64,000 nucleotides of DNA from an uncultured Clostridia bacterium (GCA_934747965.1 CAKVHI010000003.1:1-64000), one strand, 5' to 3'; numbered from the stretch's first letter, positions 10,915 through 20,398 are shown. The notes: generated from the sequence alone by a model not told the origin. Translations and numbers: made by a program.

Positions 10915-10998
10915 TGGAAATTTAGTTAATATATTTCATATATATAGAATTGAACATTTTGTTTTTATATATAAATTTAACTAAATAGAGGTGGTATT

Positions 10999-12594
10999 AT
11001 GGCAATTAATACACTTGCTTCTATTTTTACGATTGGTGCTGGCTACATTATGGCTTGGCTTGGAATTGGACTTTCAATAGGCTTGATTGCGGGTGCAATT
11101 TTAATGAAAGTTGTTGTTGACACAAAACTTAAAAGAGCAAAAGCATCTGCAACAAAAATTGTTGAGGATGCATTAAACGAAGCTAAAAATGTTAAGAAAG
11201 AGGCTATATTAGAAGCCAAAGAAGAAGCACATAAATTAAAAATGGAAGTTGACGGCGAAATCAGAGAACGCCGATTTGAAATTCAAAAACTTGAAGAAAA
11301 AGTTTATGGAAAAGAAGAATTTTTAAACAAAAAAGAAGAGCAGTTAGACAACAAGAGCGATTTGATAGACAAAACAAAACAAGATTTAGAAGAAAAATTA
11401 AATGCTATTGACAAAACTAAGCAAGAGCTTGAAATTGCTAAGCAATCTGTTAGCAAAGAGCTTGAAAAAGTCGCATCTTTAAGCAAAGAAGAAGCAAAAA
11501 GTATGCTTATCAATTCTTTAACCGAAGAAGCACAGAAATCTGCAGCAAAAATGGTAAGAGAAATTGAGGAAGAAGCAAAAAATTCAGCGAACAAAAAAGC
11601 ACAAAACATAATAACAATGGCAATTCAACGCTGTGCTGCTGACCATACAAGTGAAGTTACTGTATCTTCTGTTACTCTTCCAAACGAAGAAATTAAAGGA
11701 AGAATTATTGGAAGAGAAGGAAGAAATATTAAAGCACTTGAAAATGCAACAGGTGTTGATTTAATTATTGATGACACTCCAGAAAACATAGTAATTTCTG
11801 GATTTGACCCAATAAGAAGAGAAGTAGCAAGATTGAGTTTGGAAAAGCTTATCATGGACGGAAGAATTAACCCTTCAAGAATTGAAGAAGTTGTTGAAAA
11901 GGTTAAAAGAGATATTGACCAAACAATTAAAGAGGCTGGCGAAAATGCAGTGTTTGAAGCCGATGTAAATGGACTACATCCAGAGATTGTAAAAACTCTT
12001 GGAAGGCTTAAATACAGAACAAGTTATGGTCAAAATGTTTTAAAACACAGTTTGGAAGTTTCTTACATTGCAGGCTTAATGGCTGCCGAAATTGGGGCAG
12101 ATATTAAAGTTGCAAAACGAGGGGGTCTGCTTCATGATATTGGAAAAGCACTAGATCATGAAACCGAAGGGACACATGTTTCTATTGGCGTGGATCTTGC
12201 AAAAAGATATAAAGAAAGTGAAGCAGTTATTCATTGCATTGAAGCCCATCATGGCGATGTAGAATTTCATTCTGTTGAGGCTGTGTTAGTGCAAGCGGCT
12301 GATGCTATAAGCAGTTCAAGACCGGGCGCAAGGCGTGAAAGCATTGAAAATTATATAAAACGATTAGAACAACTTGAGAATATTGCAGACAACTTTAAAG
12401 GTGTTGATAAGGCTTTTGCTATTAGTGCAGGGCGTGAAGTCAGAGTTATTGTTAAACCTGAAGAAATATCAGATGATCAAGCTTTGTTTCTTGCAAAAGA
12501 TATTGCCAAAAAAATTGAAGAAGAAATGGAATATCCAGGTCAAATTAAAGTTAATGTTATTCGTGAAAATCGTTGCATTGAATACGCAAAATAA
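10999..12594 (+). CDS. rny: Ribonuclease Y
   Basis: 531 aa endoribonuclease that starts mRNA decay in Firmicutes. Domain order is an N-terminal membrane helix ([20 protein letters not shown]), a long Lys/Glu-rich coiled coil to about residue 210, a KH domain ([21 protein letters not shown]), then an HD domain with [12 protein letters not shown] and EAHHGD metal ligands. The start has AGAGGTGG. It is a single-gene unit ending at a strong terminator. Confidence 0.97.
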   Translation: MAINTLASIFTIGAGYIMAWLGIGLSIGLIAGAILMKVVVDTKLKRAKASATKIVEDALNEAKNVKKEAILEAKEEAHKLKMEVDGEIRERRFEIQKLEEKVYGKEEFLNKKEEQLDNKSDLIDKTKQDLEEKLNAIDKTKQELEIAKQSVSKELEKVASLSKEEAKSMLINSLTEEAQKSAAKMVREIEEEAKNSANKKAQNIITMAIQRCAADHTSEVTVSSVTLPNEEIKGRIIGREGRNIKALENATGVDLIIDDTPENIVISGFDPIRREVARLSLEKLIMDGRINPSRIEEVVEKVKRDIDQTIKEAGENAVFEADVNGLHPEIVKTLGRLKYRTSYGQNVLKHSLEVSYIAGLMAAEIGADIKVAKRGGLLHDIGKALDHETEGTHVSIGVDLAKRYKESEAVIHCIEAHHGDVEFHSVEAVLVQAADAISSSRPGARRESIENYIKRLEQLENIADNFKGVDKAFAISAGREVRVIVKPEEISDDQALFLAKDIAKKIEEEMEYPGQIKVNVIRENRCIEYAK

Positions 12595-12595
12595 C

Positions 12596-12625
12596 AAAAG
12601 AAAGGTCAAACCTTTCTTTTTATTG
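12596..12625 (+). terminator. Terminator after rny
   Basis: AAAAGAAAGGT pairs with ACCTTTCTTTTT around a three-base loop, starting two bases after the rny stop codon. Confidence 0.9.
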
Positions 12626-12654
12626 TGATTTTTTAAAGTAAAAATATATTTTGA

Positions 12655-12683
12655 TTGACTTTTTAAATTTATTGCTTTAAACT
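12655..12683 (+). promoter_or_regulatory. Promoter of the ASCH-rnhA operon (leaderless)
   Basis: TTGACT (12655-12660), 17-base spacer, TAAACT (12678-12683). Six bases follow before ATG 12690, and there is no ribosome-binding site. Confidence 0.65.
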
Positions 12684-12689
12684 TAAACT

Positions 12690-13028
12690 ATGGAAATCCA
12701 TTATTTAAAATTACAAAATGACCCTTTCATGAAGATAAAAAATAAACAAAAGACAATCGAAATGCGTCTTTATGATGAAAAACGAAAGAAAATTAAAATA
12801 GATGATGAAATTGTTTTCACTAATTTGTTGAGTGGTGAAAACTTAAAGTGTCAAGTTAAAAACATCTTTGTTTTTAACAACTTTGAAGAATTATATAAAA
12901 ATTTTGATAAAACTAAACTTGGTTACAAACAAAATGAAATTGCAAAACCTGACGATATGAATATTTACTATACAGCCAAACAGCAGTCTGAATTTGGTGT
13001 TTGTGCTATTGAAATTGTTTTGATTTAA
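12690..13028 (+). CDS. ASCH domain RNA-binding-like protein
   Basis: 112 aa, a single ASCH domain (PUA-like beta barrel). The motif KTIEMRLYDEKRKKIKIDDEIVF and the C-terminal FGVCAIEIVLI are family hallmarks. ASCH proteins are thought to bind RNA, and some hydrolyse modified nucleosides; the exact role here is unknown. It is followed after nine bases by RNase HI, an association that may hint at RNA metabolism. The mRNA appears leaderless. Confidence 0.8.
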   Translation: MEIHYLKLQNDPFMKIKNKQKTIEMRLYDEKRKKIKIDDEIVFTNLLSGENLKCQVKNIFVFNNFEELYKNFDKTKLGYKQNEIAKPDDMNIYYTAKQQSEFGVCAIEIVLI

Positions 13029-13037
13029 AGGATGATT

Positions 13038-13511
13038 ATGGTTGAAAAATTATTAGATGTTGACTTATATACTGACGGTGCATGCAGTGGTAACCCCGGC
13101 ATTGGTGGGTGGGGATATATTTTGCTTTGCAAGAATAAAGAAAAACAAGCAAGTGGATGTTGTGAAAACAGCACAAACAATCAAATGGAATTATTGGCAG
13201 TTATTGAGGGCGTGAAGGCTATAAAAAAACCTTGTAATTTGTCTATATACACTGACAGTGCTTATGTTCATAATGCTTTTAATCAAAATTGGATTGATAC
13301 TTGGCAAAAAAACGGATTTAAAAATTCGCAAAAAAAAGAAGTTGCAAATAAAAAAATGTGGCTTGAACTTTTAGATGCTCTTCAAAAGCATAATTTTAAA
13401 TTTGTAAAGGTTAAAGGACATTCCAACAATTATTACAACAATGTTTGTGATAAACTTGCAACTGATGCGATAAAGAGTTTTAAAGAAAGAAACGCAAATT
13501 CACAAGGTTAA
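13038..13511 (+). CDS. rnhA: Ribonuclease HI
   Basis: 157 aa. It degrades RNA in RNA-DNA hybrids. Catalytic residues are visible in YTDGACSGNPG, NQMELLA, YTDSAYV and CDKLATDA, with the basic handle region NWIDTWQKNGFKNS. ATG 13038 is preferred because AAAGGATG lies at proper distance; an ATG at 13032 overlaps that site. It is the second gene of the ASCH operon. Confidence 0.94.
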   Translation: MVEKLLDVDLYTDGACSGNPGIGGWGYILLCKNKEKQASGCCENSTNNQMELLAVIEGVKAIKKPCNLSIYTDSAYVHNAFNQNWIDTWQKNGFKNSQKKEVANKKMWLELLDALQKHNFKFVKVKGHSNNYYNNVCDKLATDAIKSFKERNANSQG

Positions 13512-13536
13512 AATTATAAAAAAGAAAAATAATTTT

Positions 13537-13568
13537 AAAAAAGGAAGGGTTTAATCTCTTCCTTTTTT
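13537..13568. terminator. Bidirectional terminator between rnhA and the recombinase gene
   Basis: AAAAAAGGAAG (13537-13547) pairs with CTTCCTTTTTT (13558-13568). It serves convergent genes and reaches the recombinase stop codon. Confidence 0.85.
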
Positions 13569-14628
13569 AATCATCTTTTCTAAGTTTAACGGATGACAAT
13601 GCGTCCCGCCTTAGATTTTCACTTATTGCAGCATAATGCTTCTTTGTTGTGTTCACATCTTTATGGCCCAAAACTTCGGCAACAACATAAATATCTTTGG
13701 TTTCTTGATACAAATTAGTTCCAAAAGTAGACCTTAGTTTATGTGGCGTAATTTTTTTTAGGGGAGTTACAACTTTAGCGTATTTTTTAACCAAATTTTC
13801 AACACTTCTTACATTTATGCGTTTGTTTTGAAGTGATATAAAGAAAGGAGAGTGCAAATCTAATTCTTCATCTTTATTTTTTTGTTGTTCTTTTCTGAAA
13901 TCTAAATAATTAATTAACGCATCCTTAACTTCATCCGAATAATATAAAATCATTCGACTTCCACCTTTTCTGGTTACAACAAAACTATTATCTTCAAAAT
14001 TAAAATCATCAATATTAAGACCTACCAATTCGCTAATACGAATACCTGTGCCCAAAAACAAACTAAGCATTGCAAAATCGCGTTTCTGCGTTTTTTCAAA
14101 AAAAGCCTTTTGATTTTTGCTAAAACCATCGCCACTTTCAGCCAAATTTAGAATATTTACAACCTCATTTATGTCAAGCCTAACAATTTCTTTGTCCGTC
14201 AATTTTGGCATATCAATTTTTGTGGTAACATTTTCTTTTATTCGTTCTTTTTTATACAAATAACCAAAAAATGCTCTTAAGGCAGAAATTTTACGAGCCT
14301 TTGTTTTGTTTGAGTTTGAGTGGCTTAAATTTTCATCATCAACATAATAAGTTAAATAATCCAAATACATTTCTATATGAGTGGATGTGATTTTGTTTAA
14401 ATCTTCTAATGTTAATTCTTTTATCTTTTTGCTGTTAAATTCATACACTTCTTTTGTTAAAAAAGTAAAAAAAATTTTTAAATCTCTTGCGTAATTAACC
14501 TTGGTCAACATTGATGTTTTGCTATCAATTCCCAAAAAAAACTCTTCGCAAAAGAAGGGAAGTTCACTTTTTAATTTTTTAAGCAAAATTGCGTTTTTAT
14601 TATTTCTTTCAACAAAATAATCATTCAT
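13567..14628 (-). CDS. Tyrosine recombinase, XerC/XerD-like
   Basis: 353 aa integrase/recombinase. The N-terminal SAM-like core-binding domain is residues about 15-135. The catalytic set is complete: R in GTGIRISELVGL, K in VTRKGG, HxxR in TPHKLRSTFG, H in LGHKDV and nucleophile Y in TTKKHYA. It is somewhat longer than XerC/D (about 300). It is the only recombinase in the window, and the xerC (codV) slot before hslV is empty, so it may be the chromosomal Xer. A leaderless promoter and a 32-bp palindrome lie just upstream. Confidence 0.88.
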   Translation of the reverse strand: MNDYFVERNNKNAILLKKLKSELPFFCEEFFLGIDSKTSMLTKVNYARDLKIFFTFLTKEVYEFNSKKIKELTLEDLNKITSTHIEMYLDYLTYYVDDENLSHSNSNKTKARKISALRAFFGYLYKKERIKENVTTKIDMPKLTDKEIVRLDINEVVNILNLAESGDGFSKNQKAFFEKTQKRDFAMLSLFLGTGIRISELVGLNIDDFNFEDNSFVVTRKGGSRMILYYSDEVKDALINYLDFRKEQQKNKDEELDLHSPFFISLQNKRINVRSVENLVKKYAKVVTPLKKITPHKLRSTFGTNLYQETKDIYVVAEVLGHKDVNTTKKHYAAISENLRRDALSSVKLRKDD

Positions 14629-14634
14629 ATTAAC

Positions 14635-14663
14635 ATTATATCACAATGCAATAAACTTTTCAA
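14635..14663 (-). promoter_or_regulatory. Promoter of the tyrosine recombinase (leaderless)
   Basis: On the minus strand, TTGAAA (14658-14663), 17 bases, then TATAAT (14635-14640) with TGA before it. GTTAAT then leads straight into the ATG. Confidence 0.8.
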
Positions 14664-14714
14664 ATTTTTTACATTTTTATCTTATTTTTTACCATTTTAT
14701 TTGCAAATTTTTTA

Positions 14715-14746
14715 TTTGCATAGTACTATGCATAGCACTATGCAAA
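14715..14746. repeat. GCATAGTA palindromic element, copy 2
   Basis: 32 bp, palindromic with one mismatch: arms TTTGCATAGTA and CACTATGCAAA around CTATGCATAG. It lies between the divergent recombinase and serS promoters. Confidence 0.9.
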
Positions 14747-14818
14747 TATATATTTAAATACTGTGCAAACTCAATATTGAGCAATACTAACATGAATTTT
14801 TTTTATGTCTGAATTTAT

Positions 14819-14847
14819 TTGACAAATTTTTTCTAAAATATTATTAT
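14819..14847 (+). promoter_or_regulatory. Promoter of serS
   Basis: TTGACA (14819-14824), 17 bases, TATTAT (14842-14847). The predicted leader is only about 20 bases, so there is no room for the T-box riboswitch common before serS in Firmicutes. Confidence 0.75.
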
Positions 14848-14874
14848 ATATTATATATTTTTTAGAGGTGTAAC

Positions 14875-16161
14875 ATGATAGACATAGAATTAATCAGAAA
14901 AAATCCTAATCTTGTTAAGGAAAACATTAAAAAGAAATTTCAAGATGAAAAAATTTCACTCGTAGATAGTGTTGCCAAACTTGATAAAGAAAATCGTGAA
15001 TATAAGCAAAAAATTGATGATTTAAGGGCAATGAGAAAAAATAAAAGTGCTGAAATTGGAAATTTAATGAAAAATAAAGAACTTGACAAAGCAAATGCTT
15101 TGAAAGAAGAAGTTTCAAAAATTAACATTAGCATTGAAGAATTTGAAAATAAACAGGTTGAACTTGAATCACAGATTAAAAACATTATGATGAAAATTCC
15201 AAACATAATTGATAGTAGTGTTCCTGTTGGAAAAGATGACAGTGAAAATGTTGAAAATGAACGCTTTGGCGAAGCTAAAGTCCCAAATTTTGAAATTCCT
15301 TATCATGCTGATATTTTGGAAAGTTTTTGTGGTTTAGACAAAGAAAGTGCTGCCAGAACAAGTGGAAATGGCTTTTATTATTTAATGGGAACACCTGCAA
15401 GAGTTGTTACTGCAATGATAAATTATGCTCGTGATTACATGATAGACAAAGGCTTTATTTATTGCATACCACCTTTTATGATAAGAAGTGATGTTGTTAA
15501 TGGTGTTATGAGTTTTGCCGAAATGAATGCAATGATGTATAAAATCGAAGGTGAAGATTTATACTTGATTGGAACAAGTGAACACAGCATGATTGGAAGA
15601 TTTAAAGACACAATTTTGAAGGAAAGTGAACTTCCTATAAGAATGACAAGTTATAGTCCTTGTTTCAGAAAAGAAGTTGGCGCACATGGCATTGAAGAGC
15701 GTGGAATTTATCGTGTGCATCAATTTGAAAAACAAGAAATGATTGTTATTTGTAAACCCGAAGAAAGTATGGACTTTTACAACAAAATGTGGTCTTACAC
15801 TGTTGAAATTTTCAGAAACCTAAACATTCCTGTAAGGACCCTTGAGTGTTGTAGTGGCGACCTTGCCGACCTTAAGGTTAAAAGTTGTGATGTTGAGGCA
15901 TGGAGCCCAAGACAACAAAAATATTTCGAAGTTGGCTCTTGCTCAACTCTTGGCGATGCTCAAAGTCGTAGGCTTGGAATTAGAGTTAAAGGTGCAAACG
16001 GCAATTATTATCCTCACACACTTAACAACACGGTTTTGGCTTCAACAAGAGCTTTAATAGCCTTTCTTGAGAACAATCTTAATGCTGATGGCTCAGTTAC
16101 AATTCCTGAAGTTTTAAGACCATATTTGGGTGGAATGGAAAAAATTGAAAAGGTTAAGTAA
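14875..16161 (+). CDS. serS: Seryl-tRNA synthetase
   Basis: 428 aa class II synthetase. The N-terminal coiled-coil arm (about residues 30-105) binds tRNA-Ser. Motif 2 (SPCFRKEVGAHGIEERGIYRVHQF) and motif 3 region (LNNTVLASTRALIAFLEN) are intact. AGAGGTG precedes the ATG. Its TAA overlaps the ATG of the following unknown gene (TAATG), so the pair is coupled. Confidence 0.97.
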   Translation: MIDIELIRKNPNLVKENIKKKFQDEKISLVDSVAKLDKENREYKQKIDDLRAMRKNKSAEIGNLMKNKELDKANALKEEVSKINISIEEFENKQVELESQIKNIMMKIPNIIDSSVPVGKDDSENVENERFGEAKVPNFEIPYHADILESFCGLDKESAARTSGNGFYYLMGTPARVVTAMINYARDYMIDKGFIYCIPPFMIRSDVVNGVMSFAEMNAMMYKIEGEDLYLIGTSEHSMIGRFKDTILKESELPIRMTSYSPCFRKEVGAHGIEERGIYRVHQFEKQEMIVICKPEESMDFYNKMWSYTVEIFRNLNIPVRTLECCSGDLADLKVKSCDVEAWSPRQQKYFEVGSCSTLGDAQSRRLGIRVKGANGNYYPHTLNNTVLASTRALIAFLENNLNADGSVTIPEVLRPYLGGMEKIEKVK

Positions 16162-17102
16162 TGGACCAATTAAAGAAAGCAATCATAAATGATTTTGTTA
16201 AAGTAAAAAATAAAGAAGATGAAAAAAATTTTAATTTAGTATTAAAAAAACTAAATGGTTTTTTAACATTATTTTTTAACAAAACAAAGCAAGAATTTGA
16301 AAATAAAATTGATTTTAAAGCCAATTTAATTGGTGACATAAGCATAAAATCTAATTACGATTTTTTGGACAACGCTACAATTATGATTGATTATTTCGGA
16401 AATAGTGATGATTTGACTTACAGTGAAAGTTACAGCAAAAAGTCTGAAATAGGAAAGATGTTGCAAGATAGTATGCATCCAACAAAAATAGCAATTCCTA
16501 CGACTCAAGATTTGATTTCGAATCTTTATTATTACTTATCATTAAACACAAAAGATATGTCATTATTTCAACGCAAAAATGGCATATCCTTAAAGTTTTT
16601 TGACTTTAAATTCTTCATTTTTTTTACTTTTGCAAGTCAAAACAATAATAACCAAGAATTTGAAATTAAGGGTAAATCTTATAATTTTAATTTTGAATTA
16701 TTGCATAAAAATTTGCTACAAAAAAACAAAGAAACTAAAGGTAAATTCTTTGATTTGGTCAAATTTTTTAAGATAATTGAGCGAGAGTTATCACTACTTA
16801 GCAAATTAAATTTAAACGCCTCAAAAAACCTTTATTTTTATGAAAATTTATTATATAGTTTGGATAATAAAATTTTTGAAGGTGAATATATTTATGATAT
16901 TTTTCTTAAAATCTACGATTATTTATTCAAAGTTTATAAGTATGAAAATTTTGACAATTTAAAAAATGCTGAAAATAACCCCTTGTTTTTAGATAAGGAA
17001 TATAAACTATTCGCAAAATATTATATTACAAAATATGACCTTAAACTTGTTTTAAAGCAAAGTAAAATTTTTATTGATAACATTGATGAAATTATAAAGT
17101 AA
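16161..17102 (+). CDS. Unknown protein co-translated with serS, possibly a degenerate nucleotidyltransferase
   Basis: 313 aa, rich in Lys, Asn and Phe, with no membrane segment. It starts inside the serS stop codon, so it is certainly in the same transcript. I do not recognise it. The segment LIGDISIKSNYDFLDNATIMIDYF sits where nucleotidyltransferases have GS...DxD, and the C-terminal helices (FFDLVKFFKIIERE) resemble the helical part of that fold, but key acidic residues are not clearly kept. The nucleotidyltransferase idea is weak inference; an unknown function is the safe label. Confidence 0.7.
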   Translation: MDQLKKAIINDFVKVKNKEDEKNFNLVLKKLNGFLTLFFNKTKQEFENKIDFKANLIGDISIKSNYDFLDNATIMIDYFGNSDDLTYSESYSKKSEIGKMLQDSMHPTKIAIPTTQDLISNLYYYLSLNTKDMSLFQRKNGISLKFFDFKFFIFFTFASQNNNNQEFEIKGKSYNFNFELLHKNLLQKNKETKGKFFDLVKFFKIIERELSLLSKLNLNASKNLYFYENLLYSLDNKIFEGEYIYDIFLKIYDYLFKVYKYENFDNLKNAENNPLFLDKEYKLFAKYYITKYDLKLVLKQSKIFIDNIDEIIK

Positions 17103-17618
17103 AAGAAACAAGATACATTAAAATTCAAGTGATATTGCAAACATAATTTATAAAACAAGTAAATCTTTTCATTATATAAAGTTTAATGTTTTATTACTAT
17201 GCAAAAATATTTAGTAATTTGTTATTTATGTTTTATACCAAATTATAAAAAATTTTAATATAGATTATAAAAAATTTAAAAAGTTATAAATTTTTGTTAA
17301 ATATTTACCTTTTTATTCGCAAAATCTGTATTTTGCGAATAGTTTTATAAATCAATTTTTTAATTCTCTACTCTACTATTCACAATTTTTATAATAAATT
17401 ATCTAAAAATTATGTTATTCATTCCAAAAAAATAGGTATTAACCACAAAAATTTCAAACTTGTTAATCAACCATTGAAAGCGTATTTTTTGTGTCTGTAG
17501 AGCTATAAAGCTTCTGTCATACATTTTGTCCAACCTGTTTAATTTACCAAACCACTGTATATAGTTAGTTAAAAATCAAAATTCAAAATATTGAGTTTAA
17601 ATTATTTTAACTTTCCTT
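17103..17618. other. 516-base gene-free region with an inverted repeat
   Basis: No intact gene is visible. It holds a perfect 12-bp inverted repeat TATTCGCAAAAT/ATTTTGCGAATA with a CTGT loop (17314-17341), and a half-site of the palindromic element, ACTATGCAAA (17196-17205). On the minus strand 17399-17575 is a 58-codon open stretch with no usable start codon that may be a gene remnant. Confidence 0.6.
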
Positions 17619-18296
17619 TTAAATTAGTAAATTAAGTAAAAAGCCACATTTTTTGAGTTGCTGTTGCATAACTTTATGGTTAGGTTCAACTCGTTTTAAT
17701 TCCATATAAAAGTTTTCACTATGATTTAATTCAACTAAATGTGTTAATTCGTGAAATATAACATGGTCAATTAATTCATGAGATAAAAACAAAAGTTTAT
17801 AATTCAAAAATATATTTTTTTTGCTGTCACACATTCCCCATTTTGCTTTGCTGTTTATTATAGAAACACTTTTACAGTTTAATTTCATAAAGTTAAGCAA
17901 TTCTTTTGTTCTGTCTATCAAAATTATTTCAGCATTTTGTATGTAAAACTCTTTCAATGCTTTAATTAGCCTTGAAGTTGAAAAATTGAGTTTTTGAGGC
18001 AAACATAAGGCATTATCAGTTAATTCGATTTCAGCTTGATTTTTAATAAAGATAACTGGGTATTTTTTACCTAAAAACAAGACTTCTTCATAATTTAATA
18101 AATTTTGATTTATCTCTAGAGTGCTTTTAATTTGAGTTTGCTTTTGAGTTATCCACTTCTCTTTTTCACATATAAAATTAAAAACTTTGTTTAAGTCAAC
18201 ATCTTTTGGTGCAGAAACAATTAACTGCCCACTTTTATTTATTTTAAGTGAAATATTTTTTCTGTTGCTCAAAATCAATTTATCGGGTTTTATCAT
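17619..18296 (-). CDS. YgjP-like (DUF45) zinc metallopeptidase
   Basis: 225 aa. The zinc site HELTHLVELNHSENFY (HExxH plus downstream His) lies in a WLM/M48-like domain of the YgjP family. The N-terminal beta-rich half (KNISLKINKSGQLIVSAPK) is also typical. The physiological substrate is unknown. No ribosome site is present; the -10 sequence TAAAAT lies six bases before the ATG. It is divergent from the padR-like gene. Confidence 0.85.
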   Translation of the reverse strand: MIKPDKLILSNRKNISLKINKSGQLIVSAPKDVDLNKVFNFICEKEKWITQKQTQIKSTLEINQNLLNYEEVLFLGKKYPVIFIKNQAEIELTDNALCLPQKLNFSTSRLIKALKEFYIQNAEIILIDRTKELLNFMKLNCKSVSIINSKAKWGMCDSKKNIFLNYKLLFLSHELIDHVIFHELTHLVELNHSENFYMELKRVEPNHKVMQQQLKKCGFLLNLLI

Positions 18297-18302
18297 GTAT
18301 TA

Positions 18303-18311
18303 ATTTTATCA
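18303..18311 (-). promoter_or_regulatory. Extended -10 promoter of the YgjP-like gene (leaderless)
   Basis: TGATAAAAT on the minus strand, ending six bases before the start codon. No good -35 could be identified. Confidence 0.5.
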
Positions 18312-18340
18312 TATTTTGCAAAAAAATAAAACAAAATTAA

Positions 18341-18363
18341 TACTATGCAAAATTTGCATAGTA
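18341..18363. repeat. GCATAGTA palindromic element, copy 3 (inverted arrangement)
   Basis: TACTATGCAAA and TTTGCATAGTA flank a single A. The two 11-bp arms are the same as in the other copies but point outward instead of inward. It sits between two divergent promoters, seven bases from the -35 of the padR-like gene. Confidence 0.85.
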
Positions 18364-18369
18364 ATTATA

Positions 18370-18398
18370 TTGACAAATTTTTTATTATTTTATATAAT
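18370..18398 (+). promoter_or_regulatory. Promoter of the PadR-like gene
   Basis: Near-consensus TTGACA (18370-18375), 17 bases, TATAAT (18393-18398). A leader with a GGAG site follows. Confidence 0.9.
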
Positions 18399-18424
18399 AA
18401 AAACAAATTAATGGAGTTATTCAA

Positions 18425-20350
18425 ATGAAAAGTAGCGTTGTTAGCGGTGAAAACCGTGGTAGTGTGAATGAAATTTTGTTAAAAGCCCTTCAAAGTGGCG
18501 ATAAGTATGGTTATGAAATTAATAAAGAAATAGAAATTAAGAGTGCTGGTAAGTTTTTTTTGAAAGAAGCAAGTTTATATTCTGGATTGAAGCGCTTAGA
18601 AGCTGGTGGTTTTATTTCTTCTTATTGGCAAGATGGTGATCTTGGAATTAGAAGGCATTACTACTCTATAACTCAAAAAGGTCTTAATAAACTTAATGCT
18701 TCTAACTTCACTTGGGATAGTTCAAAAGAATTTTTAGGAGAAATGTTTAAAAATCAAAAATTGGAAGATATAAAAACTAATTTTTCAAATGAAAAAGTTT
18801 CTTTAAGCAATTCATCAAATGTTGCACAAGCAGAAAATACTGAAATGAAAAAAAATCCTTTTCAAATTGAAGTGAGCCCTTTTCAACAAAGTTTTTTTGA
18901 TTTTAATTCTGAAAATCAAGAAAATAAAAATCAAAATGCTGATAATAACAACCAAAACGCTATTAACAACAGCCAATATCTTCAACAAGAACAAATAAAC
19001 TCAAATGTATGCGAAGAAAAAGTTGAAAGCCAAGTTTCTGAAAATGAAAATTTAAAACCAAATGCACAATCTTTTGAACCTAAACAAACAGAAATAGAAA
19101 AACAAAAAGAGAATTTTGATGAAAACTTCCTAAATATTGTTAATCAAAAAGAATTAGATAATAAAGCCGATGAAGTGAACAATAATTTAAGTTATGAAAA
19201 ACTTATAAACAACTACGAAAATAATAATTACACTACTTCCCTTCAAAAAGAAAATGTGATTGATATTTCAAATTTGTTTAACTCTAAAATAAATGAATCA
19301 AGCATAATTATTAACAAATCAAACGATAATAAGCAAGAAAATGAAGGAAATCAAAGTGGCAAAATTTTAGAAAACGATAATAAAAATAATGATGAGATTC
19401 TGTCAAACTCTGACATTAAAGCCAAAGAACAAGTTAGCCTAGAAAACAAAGTTGATGAAAATTCTGGCAGTGATAATTCTGTTGCAAACAAAGAAAATTC
19501 GCTTGATTTTAAAAACATTTTTGGCTCACTGCTTGCTGATGAAAATAAAGAAGAAAAGGTTATTTCTGGGCAAATTGAAAATGATGAAACTTTAGAAAAA
19601 AAGGTTGAAGAAACTGTTGAATCTCCAAAGCCTGAACTTCCAAGGATAAATGTTGATGATGATGTTAATGTTATGTTAAAAACAGAAAAGAATTTCTATA
19701 ACAATGATTACTCAAAAAATCAAATTCAAAGCCGAAGTTATCAAGACAAAATTGTTCAGAGTAACGACAACAGCAAAGGTGTTAAGCAATACATAAACAA
19801 TGTTCACAAACAAACGTTAATTTCTAGGGCAACAAAAATCACTGAAGAAGTTAATTTGGAAGGAATAAATATAAGAGAATATTCAAAAATGAATAACAAA
19901 CTTATTAGAAATTCAAACTATATTTATTCAAACAAACTAAATTTTGTTTTAGCAATAATTTTGTCGTTGTTAATTGTTACTGAAAGCATTATTTCTTTTG
20001 TTGTTCTAAGCAAATTTAACCTACTACAAACTTTTGAAATTGTTATTTTCACGCTAAGTTTACTTGCAGGATTGTTAATTAGTTTTATTTATTCTTTAAA
20101 GTTTTTTAAAGACAAATTTAAGGTTGACACAAAAAAATACAATTTTAAAACACAATTATTTTATTTTTGCTTAATTTTTGTTGTAAGTTTTGTTTTGATT
20201 TTATGTATAAACATATTTGCAGGCATGAACGTCAATAATTCGTTTGATTTTAAAATGAAAATTATTATGGAAACATTGATGCTTTCAAATTTTATTGCCT
20301 ACCCTTTGATTAAATTATTACTTTACAAATCAAAATATTTTTCAAACTAA
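18425..20350 (+). CDS. PadR-type winged-helix protein anchored in the membrane
   Basis: 641 aa. Residues about 8-105 are a clear PadR winged-helix (KYGYEINKEI, ASLYSGLKRLEAGGFISSYW, RRHYYSITQKGLNKL). About 380 residues of low-complexity Asn/Glu/Gln/Lys sequence follow, then four membrane helices in the last 140 residues, beginning KLNFVLAIILSLLIVTESII. PadR regulators are normally soluble and 110-180 aa, so this is an unusual fusion, all in one uninterrupted frame. It lies just before an ABC exporter operon, as PadR genes often do, and may sense something at the membrane. The regulatory target is inference. Confidence 0.85.
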   Translation: MKSSVVSGENRGSVNEILLKALQSGDKYGYEINKEIEIKSAGKFFLKEASLYSGLKRLEAGGFISSYWQDGDLGIRRHYYSITQKGLNKLNASNFTWDSSKEFLGEMFKNQKLEDIKTNFSNEKVSLSNSSNVAQAENTEMKKNPFQIEVSPFQQSFFDFNSENQENKNQNADNNNQNAINNSQYLQQEQINSNVCEEKVESQVSENENLKPNAQSFEPKQTEIEKQKENFDENFLNIVNQKELDNKADEVNNNLSYEKLINNYENNNYTTSLQKENVIDISNLFNSKINESSIIINKSNDNKQENEGNQSGKILENDNKNNDEILSNSDIKAKEQVSLENKVDENSGSDNSVANKENSLDFKNIFGSLLADENKEEKVISGQIENDETLEKKVEETVESPKPELPRINVDDDVNVMLKTEKNFYNNDYSKNQIQSRSYQDKIVQSNDNSKGVKQYINNVHKQTLISRATKITEEVNLEGINIREYSKMNNKLIRNSNYIYSNKLNFVLAIILSLLIVTESIISFVVLSKFNLLQTFEIVIFTLSLLAGLLISFIYSLKFFKDKFKVDTKKYNFKTQLFYFCLIFVVSFVLILCINIFAGMNVNNSFDFKMKIIMETLMLSNFIAYPLIKLLLYKSKYFSN

Positions 20351-20369
20351 ACAAATTTGTAAATTAATA

Positions 20370-20398
20370 TTTACATCTTTATTATGTTGTGCTATAAT
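20370..20398 (+). promoter_or_regulatory. Promoter of the ABC exporter operon
   Basis: TTTACA (20370-20375), 17 bases, TATAAT (20393-20398), preceded by TGC (extended -10). The exporter therefore has its own start separate from the padR-like gene. Confidence 0.8.

Noticed and set aside
13567..14746. Integrative mobile element around the tyrosine recombinase
   Set aside because: No other mobile genes, no tRNA-end duplication, and core genes lie on both sides; the 32-bp palindrome is not a recognisable dif site.
14815..14875. T-box riboswitch before serS
   Set aside because: A consensus promoter lies only about 50 bases before the ATG, leaving no space for a T-box.
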